From Ustilaginoidea virens (taxonomy: Eukaryota; Ascomycota; Sordariomycetes; Hypocreales; Clavicipitaceae): a stretch of DNA of 64,000 nt. The stretch is from positions 3,410,001-3,474,000 of the forward strand of contig NC_057316.1 in NCBI RefSeq assembly GCF_000687475.1, in the 5' to 3' direction. Shown here piece after piece: positions 10,444 through 20,266 of the stretch (position 1 is the first letter of the stretch; every line of letters begins with the position of its first letter). The translations under genes were made by a program, and so were the position numbers. Below the pieces are notes generated by a model. The model was not told the DNA's origin. It did not search any database and was given only the letters and a program-made list of their open reading frames with translations.

Positions 10444-12866
10444 TGCTTTGGTTCGGGGGGAGCGATGACAGCCCGTTGGGCGGCTTCAGCAGGTTCCGAG
10501 TGCGGCCGGTGGGCGATGGCGGATGATGATGACGGCGGTAGGAGGAGATGGGGAGGGCGCGGCGGAGCGAGCAGAGAGATGGGGTTGGCGATGTGAGTTG
10601 TGCGGCGCGCGCTGCATCGTAGATGGCAGGAGGGAAGGGCAAAAAAAAAAAAAAAAGGGAAATAGAAAGTATAATAGATAAGTTGGGGCGTTAAACGTTC
10701 AGCCCCGGTGTCTTGCTCCTATTGCGTTGCGCCTAGCAGGGGACCGGGGGGGGGGAAGGGGGTAGGGGGGTTTGCAGGCCGAAGATTCAAGGGGTGCCGT
10801 GCTTGCCGGGACTTATTAGCTAGTGCGTCCTGGTTTCGTTTCGTTTCCGTTTCCTTTTCCGCTTCTTGTTCCTTCTTTTGCGTTGTCTCGGTTGCCCGTC
10901 TCGGTTGCCTGGAGCTATTTTCGGGTTGAACCCATGTCCATGCCAGGTCTTACGCCGAGGAGAGCGGAGGAGGTTGGTGACGGGATGTGACACGTGGGTC
11001 GTGATGGGATGAGACGGCCACTGCCAATTTGACGCTTCTTGACGTGATGATGGCTGATAGTCTGTAGTCTGGCTGGACGAGTCGCGAGTGTACGGAGTAG
11101 AGTCTGGTGGATGGACTGACACATGTCCTGTCCGTGGAACCATGTCCGTCTTTGCACCAGCCGGGGGTCCTTGCGGTCCTTGTCCTTCGTCACTGCCGCG
11201 CCCCTTGACTCGCGTCGAGAATAGGGGTTGATTGCGCCAATTTCGGCTGACAAATTGCTGACCTATCGTTTTCGTCAGGTTCAATAGAAGCTAGGTCGTC
11301 GTCATAGGTGCCGCCCATCGTTCGTTGTGCGCTATCCGACGCTGCATTTGGACCAGGCGTGAAACCCCAGCCCGAGCCTGATAGATACGGAGTGGTGAAG
11401 ATACAAGTCTACGCAAGGACTCACTCACTCGTGCGTCGGATTTCCTTTAGGCTTGTCTGGATACTCAACAACCGCTTGTCTGACTTGTCTTGTCTGAGGC
11501 CACCGAGCACGTCTGTCCGCAAGCCAAAGTCCCAGCTCGGTGCGTGGGCGTGGACCCGGGTCTGGCGTTTCGACAAGAGGAAAAACACGCAAAACACCAG
11601 ACACTTGGCAAAGCGCTTGAACTGTGTGCCGCACAGGCAGCCCGGCTTCGAAACGGCTGCGTAGCCGAGTCCGTCACGGCGCAAGTGAGTAGGCGTTTTG
11701 CGATAAAACCCTGCGTCCTCGTCGGGTTCTTGAGCAATGGCTAGTCTAGTCCAACTCCAGCAAGTTGTTGCACGTTGCAGCGACAGCATGCAAAAGAGGG
11801 ACTCGGAAATGAGGGCTGCTGGTGCGGTTCATCTTGGTAGGGACGTTGGCATCGGCTGCCTGACGCCATTCGTAGCCTGCACCTGCACCGGGTGGACTTT
11901 TGAATCTTCTGCTGTTGTCGGTGTTGTCGGATGCACGAGGTGCTTCATCTCTGCAGATTGTCGAGGCGGCGGGACCAGACTGACTGCCCTTCCAGCTCGG
12001 GCTGGGCAGATGAATGTCTGGCCGTGGGCTTGACTCGATTGATTGACCAGAACCAGATTTGATGATGCATGTAGTAGACTTCATCTGGTGCCTAAGGCGC
12101 CAACGGGGGGCGCAGACCAGCCAGCTGGCTCTTCTTTCTTGGCGGCCGGCCGCGGTTGCCATTGAGCATTGAGTTGACAGACAGGCTGGGTGGGCTGGGT
12201 GCAGTCTGGTCCGTCCGTCCGTCAGTGAGCTCACTGCCCAGGGCCCCCACCGGCATGCGCTGAAAGTCTGCCCAGGAGCCGGCGAGGCTGACTTTATTGA
12301 TTGGCTGTGCTGACTTGACGACCTGGGATCCGCAACCCCGCAACCCCGCAGCTCTCAACTGTCGGCCCCTGCAAAACGCAGCCTCAGTTGACCCCGCCAC
12401 CGTGATCCACACAACACATACATGTAGTGATCCATGAACCCCACGAGGGCTTTCCAAGGCAAAACAAACAAAAACAAACTCCCTCAACCAACAGGCTCAC
12501 GATAGCTCTTGCCGAGGCTGTTCAAACTATATCACCCCCTCCCCCAGCCGTCGCTTCCAGAACAACCAGACTGAACAATGCCGAGAGACGCGCAAACACT
12601 CAACAACAGTCCAAAACGGCCAGCTGCACTGCGGGCATTCGTCCTCCGACACATTGACGCGTCGAGGAATATCAGCCAGCCGTCCACTTGCCCGCTGCCA
12701 TCTGCGGCGTGCTCATGACCCACGCTGCCTACGACCCGGTCTCGCCTTCTTTTGCACGGGGTCAGCAACCCGGTGCTCAATCGTCCGCTGAAGCGCAGTG
12801 CCGCCATTATCCCACGGACGACCGAGGCGAACGCAACTCATCTATACCGGCCCGGGACCACCACCC
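10444..12866. other. Divergent spacer of 2.4 kb between the GLEYA and ADGF-like genes
   Basis: No convincing gene is visible. ORFs here lack motifs and overlap one another on both strands. The spacer contains an A-run at 10640-10656, G-rich tracts at 10745-10770, and one TACGGAGTA at 11091. Both flanking promoters must lie here. Confidence 0.5.
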
Positions 12867-15246
12867 ATGATGAAGCTGCACGACCAGCTGAGCGAGGACA
12901 GCAGGCTCGACCAACTTGCGGCAAGGCTTGTGGCGGACGCCCAGAACAGGGAAGACTTGGTAGATCGGGGGCTGCAACCCCGACAACCGCACAGCTGGAC
13001 GACCCCCCTCGACGCGGCGGAATACTTGGCAGCCAGATGCCAGCTTGTGCGTCAGGAAAAGAAGCTCGACTTTGATTCCAGATGCCGCGACAGAGCCACC
13101 CCTCTGGAGCAAAAGGTTGACGACGTCATCCGCAGACTCCGCAAGCAAGACGAGCAAACCATCTACAACGCGGCCAGCCCTCGCCGAGGCTTCGCTGGCC
13201 AGCAGCACAAGAGGTTTGCGGGCGATCATTTCCTCTCAAACAGGGAGCTGATTGACCAGACGGCTCTCTTTGACATTGCGTCTCATTTGCCCAAGGGCGC
13301 CCACCTCCACATCCACTACAACGCCTGCCTGCCGCCTTCCGTACTCCTGGACATTGCCAAGGGCATGGACCGAATGTTCATCACCAGTGACGTTGCCCTG
13401 GTTCCGGACAACGACTTTGCCAGTTTCGATAGCTGCGAACTGCAATTCTCCATCACCAGCCCAGACCGGGAGAAGCCGGGAAATCTATTTTCCCGGGATT
13501 ACAAACCTCGTCAAACCATGAGATTCGACGACTTCTTGCGGCAGTTTCCAAGCGAGCGTCACCACCTGGGTGCCGAGGCATGGCTATTGGATAAACTCTG
13601 CTTTCACGAGGAGGAGGCCCACGGTTTGCTGCAAACGGCAGACGGGTAGGTGATGTTGTTCTTGGCCTTCTTGTTCTTGTTCTTGTTCTTGTTCTTGTTG
13701 TTCTTGTTGTTCTTGTTCTTGTTCTTCTTGTTCTTCTTGTTCTTCTTGTTCTTCTTGTTCTTCTTGTTCTTCTTGTTCTTCTTGTTCTTCTTGTTCTTCT
13801 TGTTCTTCTTGGTCTTCTTGTTCTTCTTGTTCTTCTTGTTCTTCTTGTTCTTCTTGTTCTTCTTGTTCTTCTTGTTCTTCTTGTTCTTCTTGTTCTTCTT
13901 GTTCTTCTTGTTCTTCTTGTTCTTCTTGTTCTTCTTGTTCTTCTTGTTCTTCTTGTTCTTCTTCTAGTTCTTGCTTTGCTCTCAACCCCTCTGTTGCCTC
14001 TGGTGCGGCTCATTCTATATACAGCCAAAATGATCCAAAATAACTGGTCGAGATAGGGCCTGGGAAAAGTTCAATGGGCGAACAAGAATGATGAAGGGTC
14101 TCTTCAACTACGAAACAGCCTATCGAACGTATACACGACGCTGCCTCCAAGACTTTATGAGAGACAACATCCAATATGCCGAAATCCGCCCCAATTTCAT
14201 GAAGAGCAACCAGTTGTTCACGGATGACGGAACAAGTCGTATCGACAATCGTGGAATCGTGACCATGATTATCCAGGAAGTGGCCAAGTTCCAGCAAGAC
14301 ATGGCTTCCGAGGGGCGCTACTTTGGCGGCTTGAAAATCATCTATACCACACCGCGGTCGCTGAGTACGGAGGACGTTGGGCAGTCTCTCGAGGAATGCA
14401 TGCAGTTCAAAAAGGAGTGGCCGCAATGGATCGCAGGTATGACATTGGGCAACTTTTGCGTCGCCAAAACCTTGATGCCCCCTTGTTCCCCTCGGGGTGC
14501 GTTGGCGAGCGTAGACTAACCCCTCCCCCCCTATCCCCCACTCGGGGCCCCCTTCGTCTCCAGGATATGACCTGGCAGGGCAAGAGAGCAAAGGCAGGCC
14601 GCTCAAAGACTTTGTGCCCGAGTTTCTCGAGTTCAAGAAGAAATGCGCCGCCGAGGGCGTGGACATTCCCTTTTTGTTTCACTGCGGCGAGACCTTGGAC
14701 ATGGGGACGGATGTGGATGGGAACCTGGTCGACGCGCTACTCTTGGGCGCAAAACGAATCGGCCACGGTTACGCACTCACCAAGCACCCGTGCGTTATGC
14801 AGGAGATGAAGGCCAGAGGCGTCTGCCTGGAGCTTTGTCCCATCTCGAACGAAGTGCTCGGACTGGCTTCACGAGCCGCAGGACATTCCATGTACCCCTT
14901 GCTGGCCAACAACGTGCACTGCACGGTCAATTCCGACAACGGAGCCTTGTTCCGGTGAGACCAAGGATTTAAAAAGAAAAAAAAAAAAAAGATTGTCCCG
15001 CATTGACGGGATGGGCAGAAGTCGAGGCTAACGCTGGGTGTGCGCGGCAGGTCTACGTTATCGCATGATTTCTATCAAGTAATGATTGGCAGGGACGACC
15101 TCGGCCTCTTTGCCTGGAAGCAGCTGGCTTTGTGGAGCATCCAACATGGCTGTCTTGACCAAGCCGAGAGGGAGAAGCTGTTGGGAGAATGGGAGCTTCT
15201 CTGGGAGGGGTTCTTGGCGTGGGTGATTGAGAAATACGGCATGTGA
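12867..15246 (+). CDS. Adenosine deaminase-related growth factor (ADGF/CECR1)-type protein
   Basis: Predicted metal-dependent deaminase of the ADA/ADGF superfamily, which converts adenosine to inosine. Exons: 12867-13645, 14057-14436, 14564-14954 and 15051-15246, about 581 aa, with frame continuous across all junctions. Zinc-site motifs are in order: HLHIH at residues 146-150, HCGETLDMG, RIGHGYAL, and VNSDNGALF. The last motif corresponds to the DD-P signature of ADA. The first Asp (metal ligand) is kept, but the second is Asn, followed by Gly rather than Pro. Catalytic competence is therefore uncertain, though the motif may be normal for this fungal branch. No clear signal peptide is present at the chosen Met; an in-frame ATG at 12798 would add 23 residues. 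Intron 1 is unusually long (411 bp) because of a 9-bp repeat. Intron 3 carries an A-run. Confidence 0.88.
13661..13966 (+). repeat. 9-bp (TTCTTCTTG)n minisatellite inside an intron
   Basis: About 300 bp of TTCTTCTTG units, preceded by shorter TTCTTG/TTGTTC variants and with one GGTCTTCTTG variant near 13811. It fills most of intron 1 of the ADGF-type gene. Long ORFs in it (poly-EEQ, poly-RRT, poly-FLF) are repeat artefacts. Confidence 0.95.
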
Positions 15247-15260
15247 TTTGACGGTCGAGG

Positions 15261-15320
15261 ACGACAGCCGGGGCGACAGCCGGGGCGACAGCCGGGACGA
15301 CAGCCGGGACGACAGCCGGG
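15261..15320 (+). repeat. 12-bp GC-rich minisatellite, five copies
   Basis: Five tandem copies of ACGACAGCCGGG (variants GCGACAGCCGGG) start 15 bp after the ADGF-type stop codon, so they probably lie in its 3' UTR. Confidence 0.9.
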
Positions 15321-16162
15321 ACGTGAGGACCAACATGACAGCAACGCAAGCAACACGATGAGGAATGAAACATGATGCACGATTTCTTTGTTGAGCCCAA
15401 GAGCAGGCCCAAAAGCTCGAGGACAGGCAAAGAGGACAGGCAAAGAGGCGTCGCAAGCGCGGGCGTGCTATGTCCAGCTGGCTCAGGCTGGTCAGCCTGT
15501 TGGGTTGAAAGCTAAGGCACACGACGAGGCATCCGCATCCCGCCGATCTCCGCCGATCCCATTCGCCGCAAGCGTTGCCAAGGCAGCCAGCGAATGGCAC
15601 ACGATTGAATTGGCTGACGCCGTGGGACGTGCGGCGTCGACTCCGGTTCTTGGAGCGCTGCGCATGACACTAGGGCGAGAGGCGCAGCGCAACGGCGGGT
15701 GGGCCGCGGTGCCGCTGGCGCTGGCGCTGGTCTGGCGCGGCACGCGCCGAAAGGGTGGCTGAGACGCGCTTCACCTCGGAGGCCGCACTGCGAATGAACG
15801 AATGGCCTGAAGAGGGCCGCGGGGGAATTGCGTGCGGCCTCCAAAGAAGGAGACGGACAAGAAAGGGGGGAAAGGAGGAAAAAAAGAAACAGAAGGGCCA
15901 AGCAAGGAGCCGACTTCTTTCGGCAGCAATTCGAGGACGGCTGCAGCAACTTGCAGGTATCAATGTACCTGTCGACATGTCAATATTGCGGCAAGCGGCA
16001 AGCGGCAAGCGGCGCGTGTGGCTTCAGCAGGGCGGCCCGACCCTCTGGGCTCCGCCACAACCAGCCAGGCACCAACCAGTCATACTCCGTACAATGCACG
16101 AAGTGCTCCGTTTGCACCTGGCGACCTCTGCCTTGGCCAGCTGTCACCACCGCCACCGCCAC

Positions 16163-16359
16163 CGCCACCACCTCCTCCTCCTCCTCCTCCTCCTCCTCCT
16201 CCTCCTCCTCCTCCTCCTCCTCCTTCTCCTCCTCCTCCTTCTCCTCCTCAATCCCCCAACAAACACCACCAACAACACACCGGCCTCGTCGGGCATTTAA
16301 CCCCGTCCTTGGCCTCCGCCTTGGAAGCCTGCCATGTCGGCTTGATCTCTCCTGCCGGT

Positions 16360-16390
<31 letters not shown>
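16163..16390 (+). repeat. (TCC)n and (GTC)n trinucleotide tracts
   Basis: A run of CTC/TCC units at about 16163-16252 and GTC units at about 16360-16390 lie in the leader or promoter of the following membrane-protein gene. Confidence 0.85.
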
Positions 16391-16391
<1 letters not shown>

Positions 16392-16573
16392 TATCCGTCG
16401 TCGCAGACGCGGCGCATGGAAACCGCCGCTTGGTGATGCAAAGCACCAGCAACGTGCTTTGCAACTAACCAGCATCTCAGCTCAGCCGACATACGGAGTA
16501 CAAGCAAACGTTTCGAAACATCCATCTGCACGCCCTTCTTCTCCGCGGCTCTGCCCTCCCCCCCCGGGCCAAC

Positions 16574-18256
16574 ATGTCGAGTCCCGACGACCCCGACTGG
16601 AACTGGTTCCCCAACGTCAAGACCAGCTGGTCCCTCGATGTTGTCAACCTGCTCGTCGTCATCGGCGAGTCCTCCATAGCCGAGCACGCCCAGGCCATCA
16701 CTGCCTCCCTCCCCGGCATGCTGCCCAGGATCCTGCCTGCGCCCCAGGTCCTGCTGAAGCCTTCGCGGCCGACACGCATGCCAGAAACCCACGCGCGCAT
16801 GACGGGCGTCTACAGCGGCACCACCTTGGATTCCGTGGGCTTCTTTGCCAACATCATCACCCCGCTGGACAACCTGCCCCCTTTTAGCTTCAAAGTGCTG
16901 GACATTGAGCATGCCGACAGCGTCGATGCCCAACGCGCGCCCTGCAAGTCGGCAGGCGGGCCGAATGCTTTTTTCACCAGCCTCGCGAGGCTTGTTCAAA
17001 GACGGGGGCCAGGGAACCGCGCCTGCGTCGGCAACGAGCGCGACTCCGACGAGGAGGAGCAGGAGAAGCATGCAGCTGCAGAGTCCGTTGGGCCGGCGCA
17101 CCAACACCATCTCCTTGACGAGGAGTCCGCCCCAGCTACGACGGAGCCCGGCGCCGGCAAAGGAGACGTCCGGCAGTCCACGGAAACAAGTCCCCGCCGC
17201 CAACGGACCGTGCGGACCGTGCAAACGACCGATGAGGCGCTGCTGGCCGGCATGCCTGATGAAGCCTCCCAAGCTTCCCCAGCCTCCACCCCGTCGCCGT
17301 CGGGCTGCTCCGCGCCGCGCCGCGCTTCCACATCCCGGCGGCGGTGCGCACAGGACCTCTTCGCCAGCCCGACCGTGGCCGTCGGCGGCAGCCGTCCCGC
17401 CGTGCCGGCCAAGCTCCTTTCCCCCGTCCACGTCCTGTCCGTCTTCTCCTGCCTGCTGAGCATCGGCATCATCGTCGCCGCCGCCATCAACCGAGACGGC
17501 ACCGCCGTCCTGGCCGTCACCCTCGTGTCTCTCGCCTCCACCATCGCGGGCTACGCCTCCTCCTGGCGCCCGCTCCTCATGAAGCGCAAGCACACCAACG
17601 AGGTCCCCCGCGGCGACGTCCTGATCCGCACCCGCGAGGGCGCCTTCGTCCTCGTCCGCTGCTCCGAGGAGGTCGCCCGCGAGCTGTACTCGGGCACCGA
17701 GGAGTGCGAGTACCGCGTCGGCGGCAACGCCTACCGCGCGCTCATGGCCCTGGGCACCATGACGCTCATGATCAGCGTCGTCCTCCTCGGCAACTGCACC
17801 TGGGAGCTCAAGGTCCTCATCGGCTCCTCGTACATTGTCCTCAACGGCCTCTACTGGGGCCTGGGCATGATGCCCCGCTCCTGCTTCTGGGATCTCTCGC
17901 GCTACCGCTGGCGGGACGTGACGCCCGACGACGCCGCCTCGGCCCACTGCGTCACGCGCCACCACGACCAGCGCGAGGGCCACCCTTGCTTCACCCGCAC
18001 GCTGTGGTACGCCATCCGCGAGACCAAGCTGACGGGGTGGGTGGAGCGGAGCGGCGCCGCCCCAAGCACCGACCAGTGGAGGAAGTGGCTCCGCGAGGCC
18101 GGCGAAGCTGCCGTGAGCGGTCGCCGGGACTGGCCGGCGGTGCAGAGGAAGAACAGCATTCTCAAGGAGGACCTCGGCGGCCGGGGGACGCTGGACCGCG
18201 CCGCCCAGCATGCTCCAGCTACGGAGGTGCGGCCGCCGCCCGAAACCAGGCAGTAA
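16574..18256 (+). CDS. Four-helix membrane protein, fungal, function unknown
   Basis: Single exon, 560 aa. The first 270 residues are mostly soluble: an N-terminal ordered block rich in W and hydrophobics (WNWFPNVKTSWSLDVVNLL), then an acidic and Ser/Pro-rich disordered stretch (about 155-265). Four predicted transmembrane helices follow in two pairs: about 282-302 and 308-326, then about 390-412 and 416-437. The loop between the pairs has a conserved-looking RGDVLIRTREGAFVLVRC segment. The C-terminus is charged and probably cytosolic. The start ATG follows AACATG after a C-rich leader. I do not recognise a named family. The architecture resembles uncharacterised membrane proteins common in Sordariomycetes. 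GC3 is very high, which produces a 696-codon antisense shadow ORF. Confidence 0.8.
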   Translation: MSSPDDPDWNWFPNVKTSWSLDVVNLLVVIGESSIAEHAQAITASLPGMLPRILPAPQVLLKPSRPTRMPETHARMTGVYSGTTLDSVGFFANIITPLDNLPPFSFKVLDIEHADSVDAQRAPCKSAGGPNAFFTSLARLVQRRGPGNRACVGNERDSDEEEQEKHAAAESVGPAHQHHLLDEESAPATTEPGAGKGDVRQSTETSPRRQRTVRTVQTTDEALLAGMPDEASQASPASTPSPSGCSAPRRASTSRRRCAQDLFASPTVAVGGSRPAVPAKLLSPVHVLSVFSCLLSIGIIVAAAINRDGTAVLAVTLVSLASTIAGYASSWRPLLMKRKHTNEVPRGDVLIRTREGAFVLVRCSEEVARELYSGTEECEYRVGGNAYRALMALGTMTLMISVVLLGNCTWELKVLIGSSYIVLNGLYWGLGMMPRSCFWDLSRYRWRDVTPDDAASAHCVTRHHDQREGHPCFTRTLWYAIRETKLTGWVERSGAAPSTDQWRKWLREAGEAAVSGRRDWPAVQRKNSILKEDLGGRGTLDRAAQHAPATEVRPPPETRQ

Positions 18257-19042
18257 CGGGGATGGGGATGGGGGGTGGGAGCGAAAACATGAACGAGTCC
18301 TGCGGGGAAAGAAGACGAGAGAAGGCAAAAGAAAGGGAAAGAATGGGAGATGAAAGGTGCGGGTTCCCGTTCCCGTTCCCGTTCCCGTTCCCGTTACCTT
18401 GAGCAAACCCTGGCGTTTCCCACGGAGAGAGGTTGTACACACACACACACACACACACATACATATTATATATATACACACATGCCGTATTTACCTCGGT
18501 CTCGATGTCCTCTTCCCCCTTTGTGGTACCATCAAGATATCATAGTATATAAACACCAAGCAGCTAGCCAACGATGCACTGTAGTCTGTAGTCTCCGCAG
18601 CGACAAGGGACACTGACTTGCTGTCCACGTCAGGCGGCTGTGCTGCTGGCAAATGTGCATGAATCTGCTCCGTGTTGACGTTTTCATTTGATCGTCGAAA
18701 AACTAATGGCTAAATACAAGCCACAAAGACGCAACCTCCCTCCCTTTAAAAAAATAAAAAGAACAAAAAAAAAAAAAAGAAGCAGATTAAAAAAAGAAAA
18801 AGTCTAGCCTCGTCTAAACTGAGCACAACTCTCGGCGCCCCATATTAAAGGCCTGCCGAGTTTAGAATGATGGCTTCCAAAACGCCTCTCTTCCGCGACC
18901 ACATCTAAAACAATGGAATCATGATATATAAAAGAACGCCTTTTTTTTTTTATCTTTGCGCAGCTCCCAACGTCAGTGGCTGACTCCGCGAGCGGGCGCG
19001 ATACCGGTACATGTGCAATTGAAATGCGGAATAAAAAAAAAC
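18257..19042. other. Convergent 3' spacer with simple repeats
   Basis: Lies between two converging genes. It holds (TTCCCG)n at 18364-18395, (CA)n at 18437-18459, and A-rich tracts at 18747-18800. No gene is seen. Confidence 0.5.
18364..18459 (+). repeat. (TTCCCG)n and (CA)n microsatellites
   Basis: Five hexamer units of TTCCCG (18364-18395) and about 11 CA dinucleotides (18437-18459) lie in the probable 3' UTR of the membrane-protein gene. Confidence 0.85.
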
Positions 19043-20266
19043 CTAGTCATCGAAATAGATGCTGCCGGAGTGGGAAATGTCAATGGCCCCCCCGCGGAAC
19101 CCGCCCTTCTTCTTCTTGTTCTTCTCTTTGGTAAAACCTTTGCCTTTGGTGACAATCAAATCCTCGTGTGCTCGCTGCGAGTATTTCACAGAGACGTAAT
19201 CGTTGGAAGCAAACCGAGGATCGACTTTAATGTTCTTGGGAATACGAGAAAAGGGCTCGTTCTGCTTCTTGCGGTCCTTGAGAACAGGATCCGGGGGCAG
19301 TGGCGGCTCCTTGCTCTTGGGTTGGGGCACCGGCGACTGCGCATCGAGAGTTACGGAGGTGTCCGACGAGGCTTTGGAGTCGGCCACCTTGGCTTTTTTG
19401 TGCTTGGTTTTGCCCAACTCGGAGTCGGAGTCGGAGTCGGAGTCGGAGCCGGAGTCGGAGTCGGAGCCGGAGTCGGAAGAGTTGGAAGTCGAATCATCAG
19501 ATTCAGGCAGAGCAACCTTGGCAGCAGCTCTAGCTTCAGCCTCGCCGTCGCTGCCCGAGTCAGACCCAGAACTGGAGGAAGTGTCGCTTCCAGAAGAGGA
19601 AGTCGAGGAATCACTGTCCAGGTCCATCTTGCCGTTGTCTTCAGTGTCATTGTCAGAATCGGAGCTTTCGGCATCAGACTTGGCAACTGGCTTCAGGGTC
19701 CTTTGTTTTTTAGTCTTTGGCTCGGCATCGGAGTCAGAGCTCGTATCCGAATTCGAATCGGAGTCGGAGCTGGAGTCACACGAGTCGGAAGCGCTTGAAT
19801 CGACAGGCACCTTGCGCTTCAGGGATTTGGCCTTGCTTGTGAGTGCTTTGGCAGGCGCGGCTGCCCGATTCAATGCCTTTCTGACCACTCTGGGTTTTTT
19901 GGCGGCCTCGCTCTCGCCATCACTCTCACTTTCATCATCACTGCTGTCGCTGCCGCTGCTGTCGCTGGAGCTGGAGCTGGAGCTCGAGTCGTCGCTCGAA
20001 TCGTCATCCGTGCCGTCCTCGGATTCGGGCTTGCTATTCTGAGCTCTCTCCCACGATTGGAAAATGGTCACGAGGGACTGATGACCGTCGTCGCTAGAGG
20101 CCGTCCACCCATTCTTCTTGATCTCTTTCTGAAACGCGCTGTGGGCCCTGGTGAGGGAGTGTTGGGTCAAGAAACTTCCGACCAAGCTGAGAAGCTGACC
20201 TGGAGGCGGCGTAGTCTTGGCTCCTGCCGTGGAGGAAGAAGCAGGTTTGGACGTCTTTTTAGCCAT
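19043..20266 (-). CDS. srp40: LisH and SRP40-domain nucleolar protein (Nopp140/Srp40 family)
   Basis: Single exon, about 407 aa from the Met at 20266. The N-terminus has a LisH dimerisation motif (LLSLVGSFLTQHSLTRAHSAF). The middle is a long acidic serine tract with SDSDS/SSSD repeats, typical of casein-kinase-2 targets, interspersed with Lys/Ala/Pro basic patches as in Nopp140. The C-terminus is the diagnostic SRP40 domain: PFSRIPKNIKVDPRFASNDY, then GKGFTKEKNKKKKGG and the ending GSIYFDD. Nopp140/Srp40 proteins chaperone snoRNPs and link the nucleolus to Cajal bodies and Pol I. The frame stays open to 20482, but the Met at 20266 is preferred because the LisH motif normally sits near the N-terminus. 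The GAGTCG-type hexamer repeat at about 19420-19476 is the Ser-Asp coding repeat. Confidence 0.9.
   Translation of the reverse strand: MAKKTSKPASSSTAGAKTTPPPGQLLSLVGSFLTQHSLTRAHSAFQKEIKKNGWTASSDDGHQSLVTIFQSWERAQNSKPESEDGTDDDSSDDSSSSSSSSDSSGSDSSDDESESDGESEAAKKPRVVRKALNRAAAPAKALTSKAKSLKRKVPVDSSASDSCDSSSDSDSNSDTSSDSDAEPKTKKQRTLKPVAKSDAESSDSDNDTEDNGKMDLDSDSSTSSSGSDTSSSSGSDSGSDGEAEARAAAKVALPESDDSTSNSSDSGSDSDSGSDSDSDSDSELGKTKHKKAKVADSKASSDTSVTLDAQSPVPQPKSKEPPLPPDPVLKDRKKQNEPFSRIPKNIKVDPRFASNDYVSVKYSQRAHEDLIVTKGKGFTKEKNKKKKGGFRGGAIDISHSGSIYFDD

Larger units (their letters stand above)
15247..16573. other. Spacer between ADGF-like and membrane-protein genes
   Basis: No supportable gene. It contains a 12-bp minisatellite (15261-15320), a (TCC)n tract at about 16163-16252, a (GTC)n tract at about 16360-16390, TACTCCGTA at 16083, and TACGGAGTA at 16492, only 74 bp before the next ATG. 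Confidence 0.5.

Noticed and set aside
13453..14028. Poly-RRT, poly-EEQ and poly-FLF ORFs
   Set aside because: They are translations of the intronic 9-bp repeat in three frames.
16391..18481. 696-codon ORF on the minus strand opposite the membrane-protein gene
   Set aside because: It is antisense to a well-structured protein with four helices. High GC3 removes stops from the antisense frame, and the translation is Gly/Ala/Arg/Val-rich without motifs.
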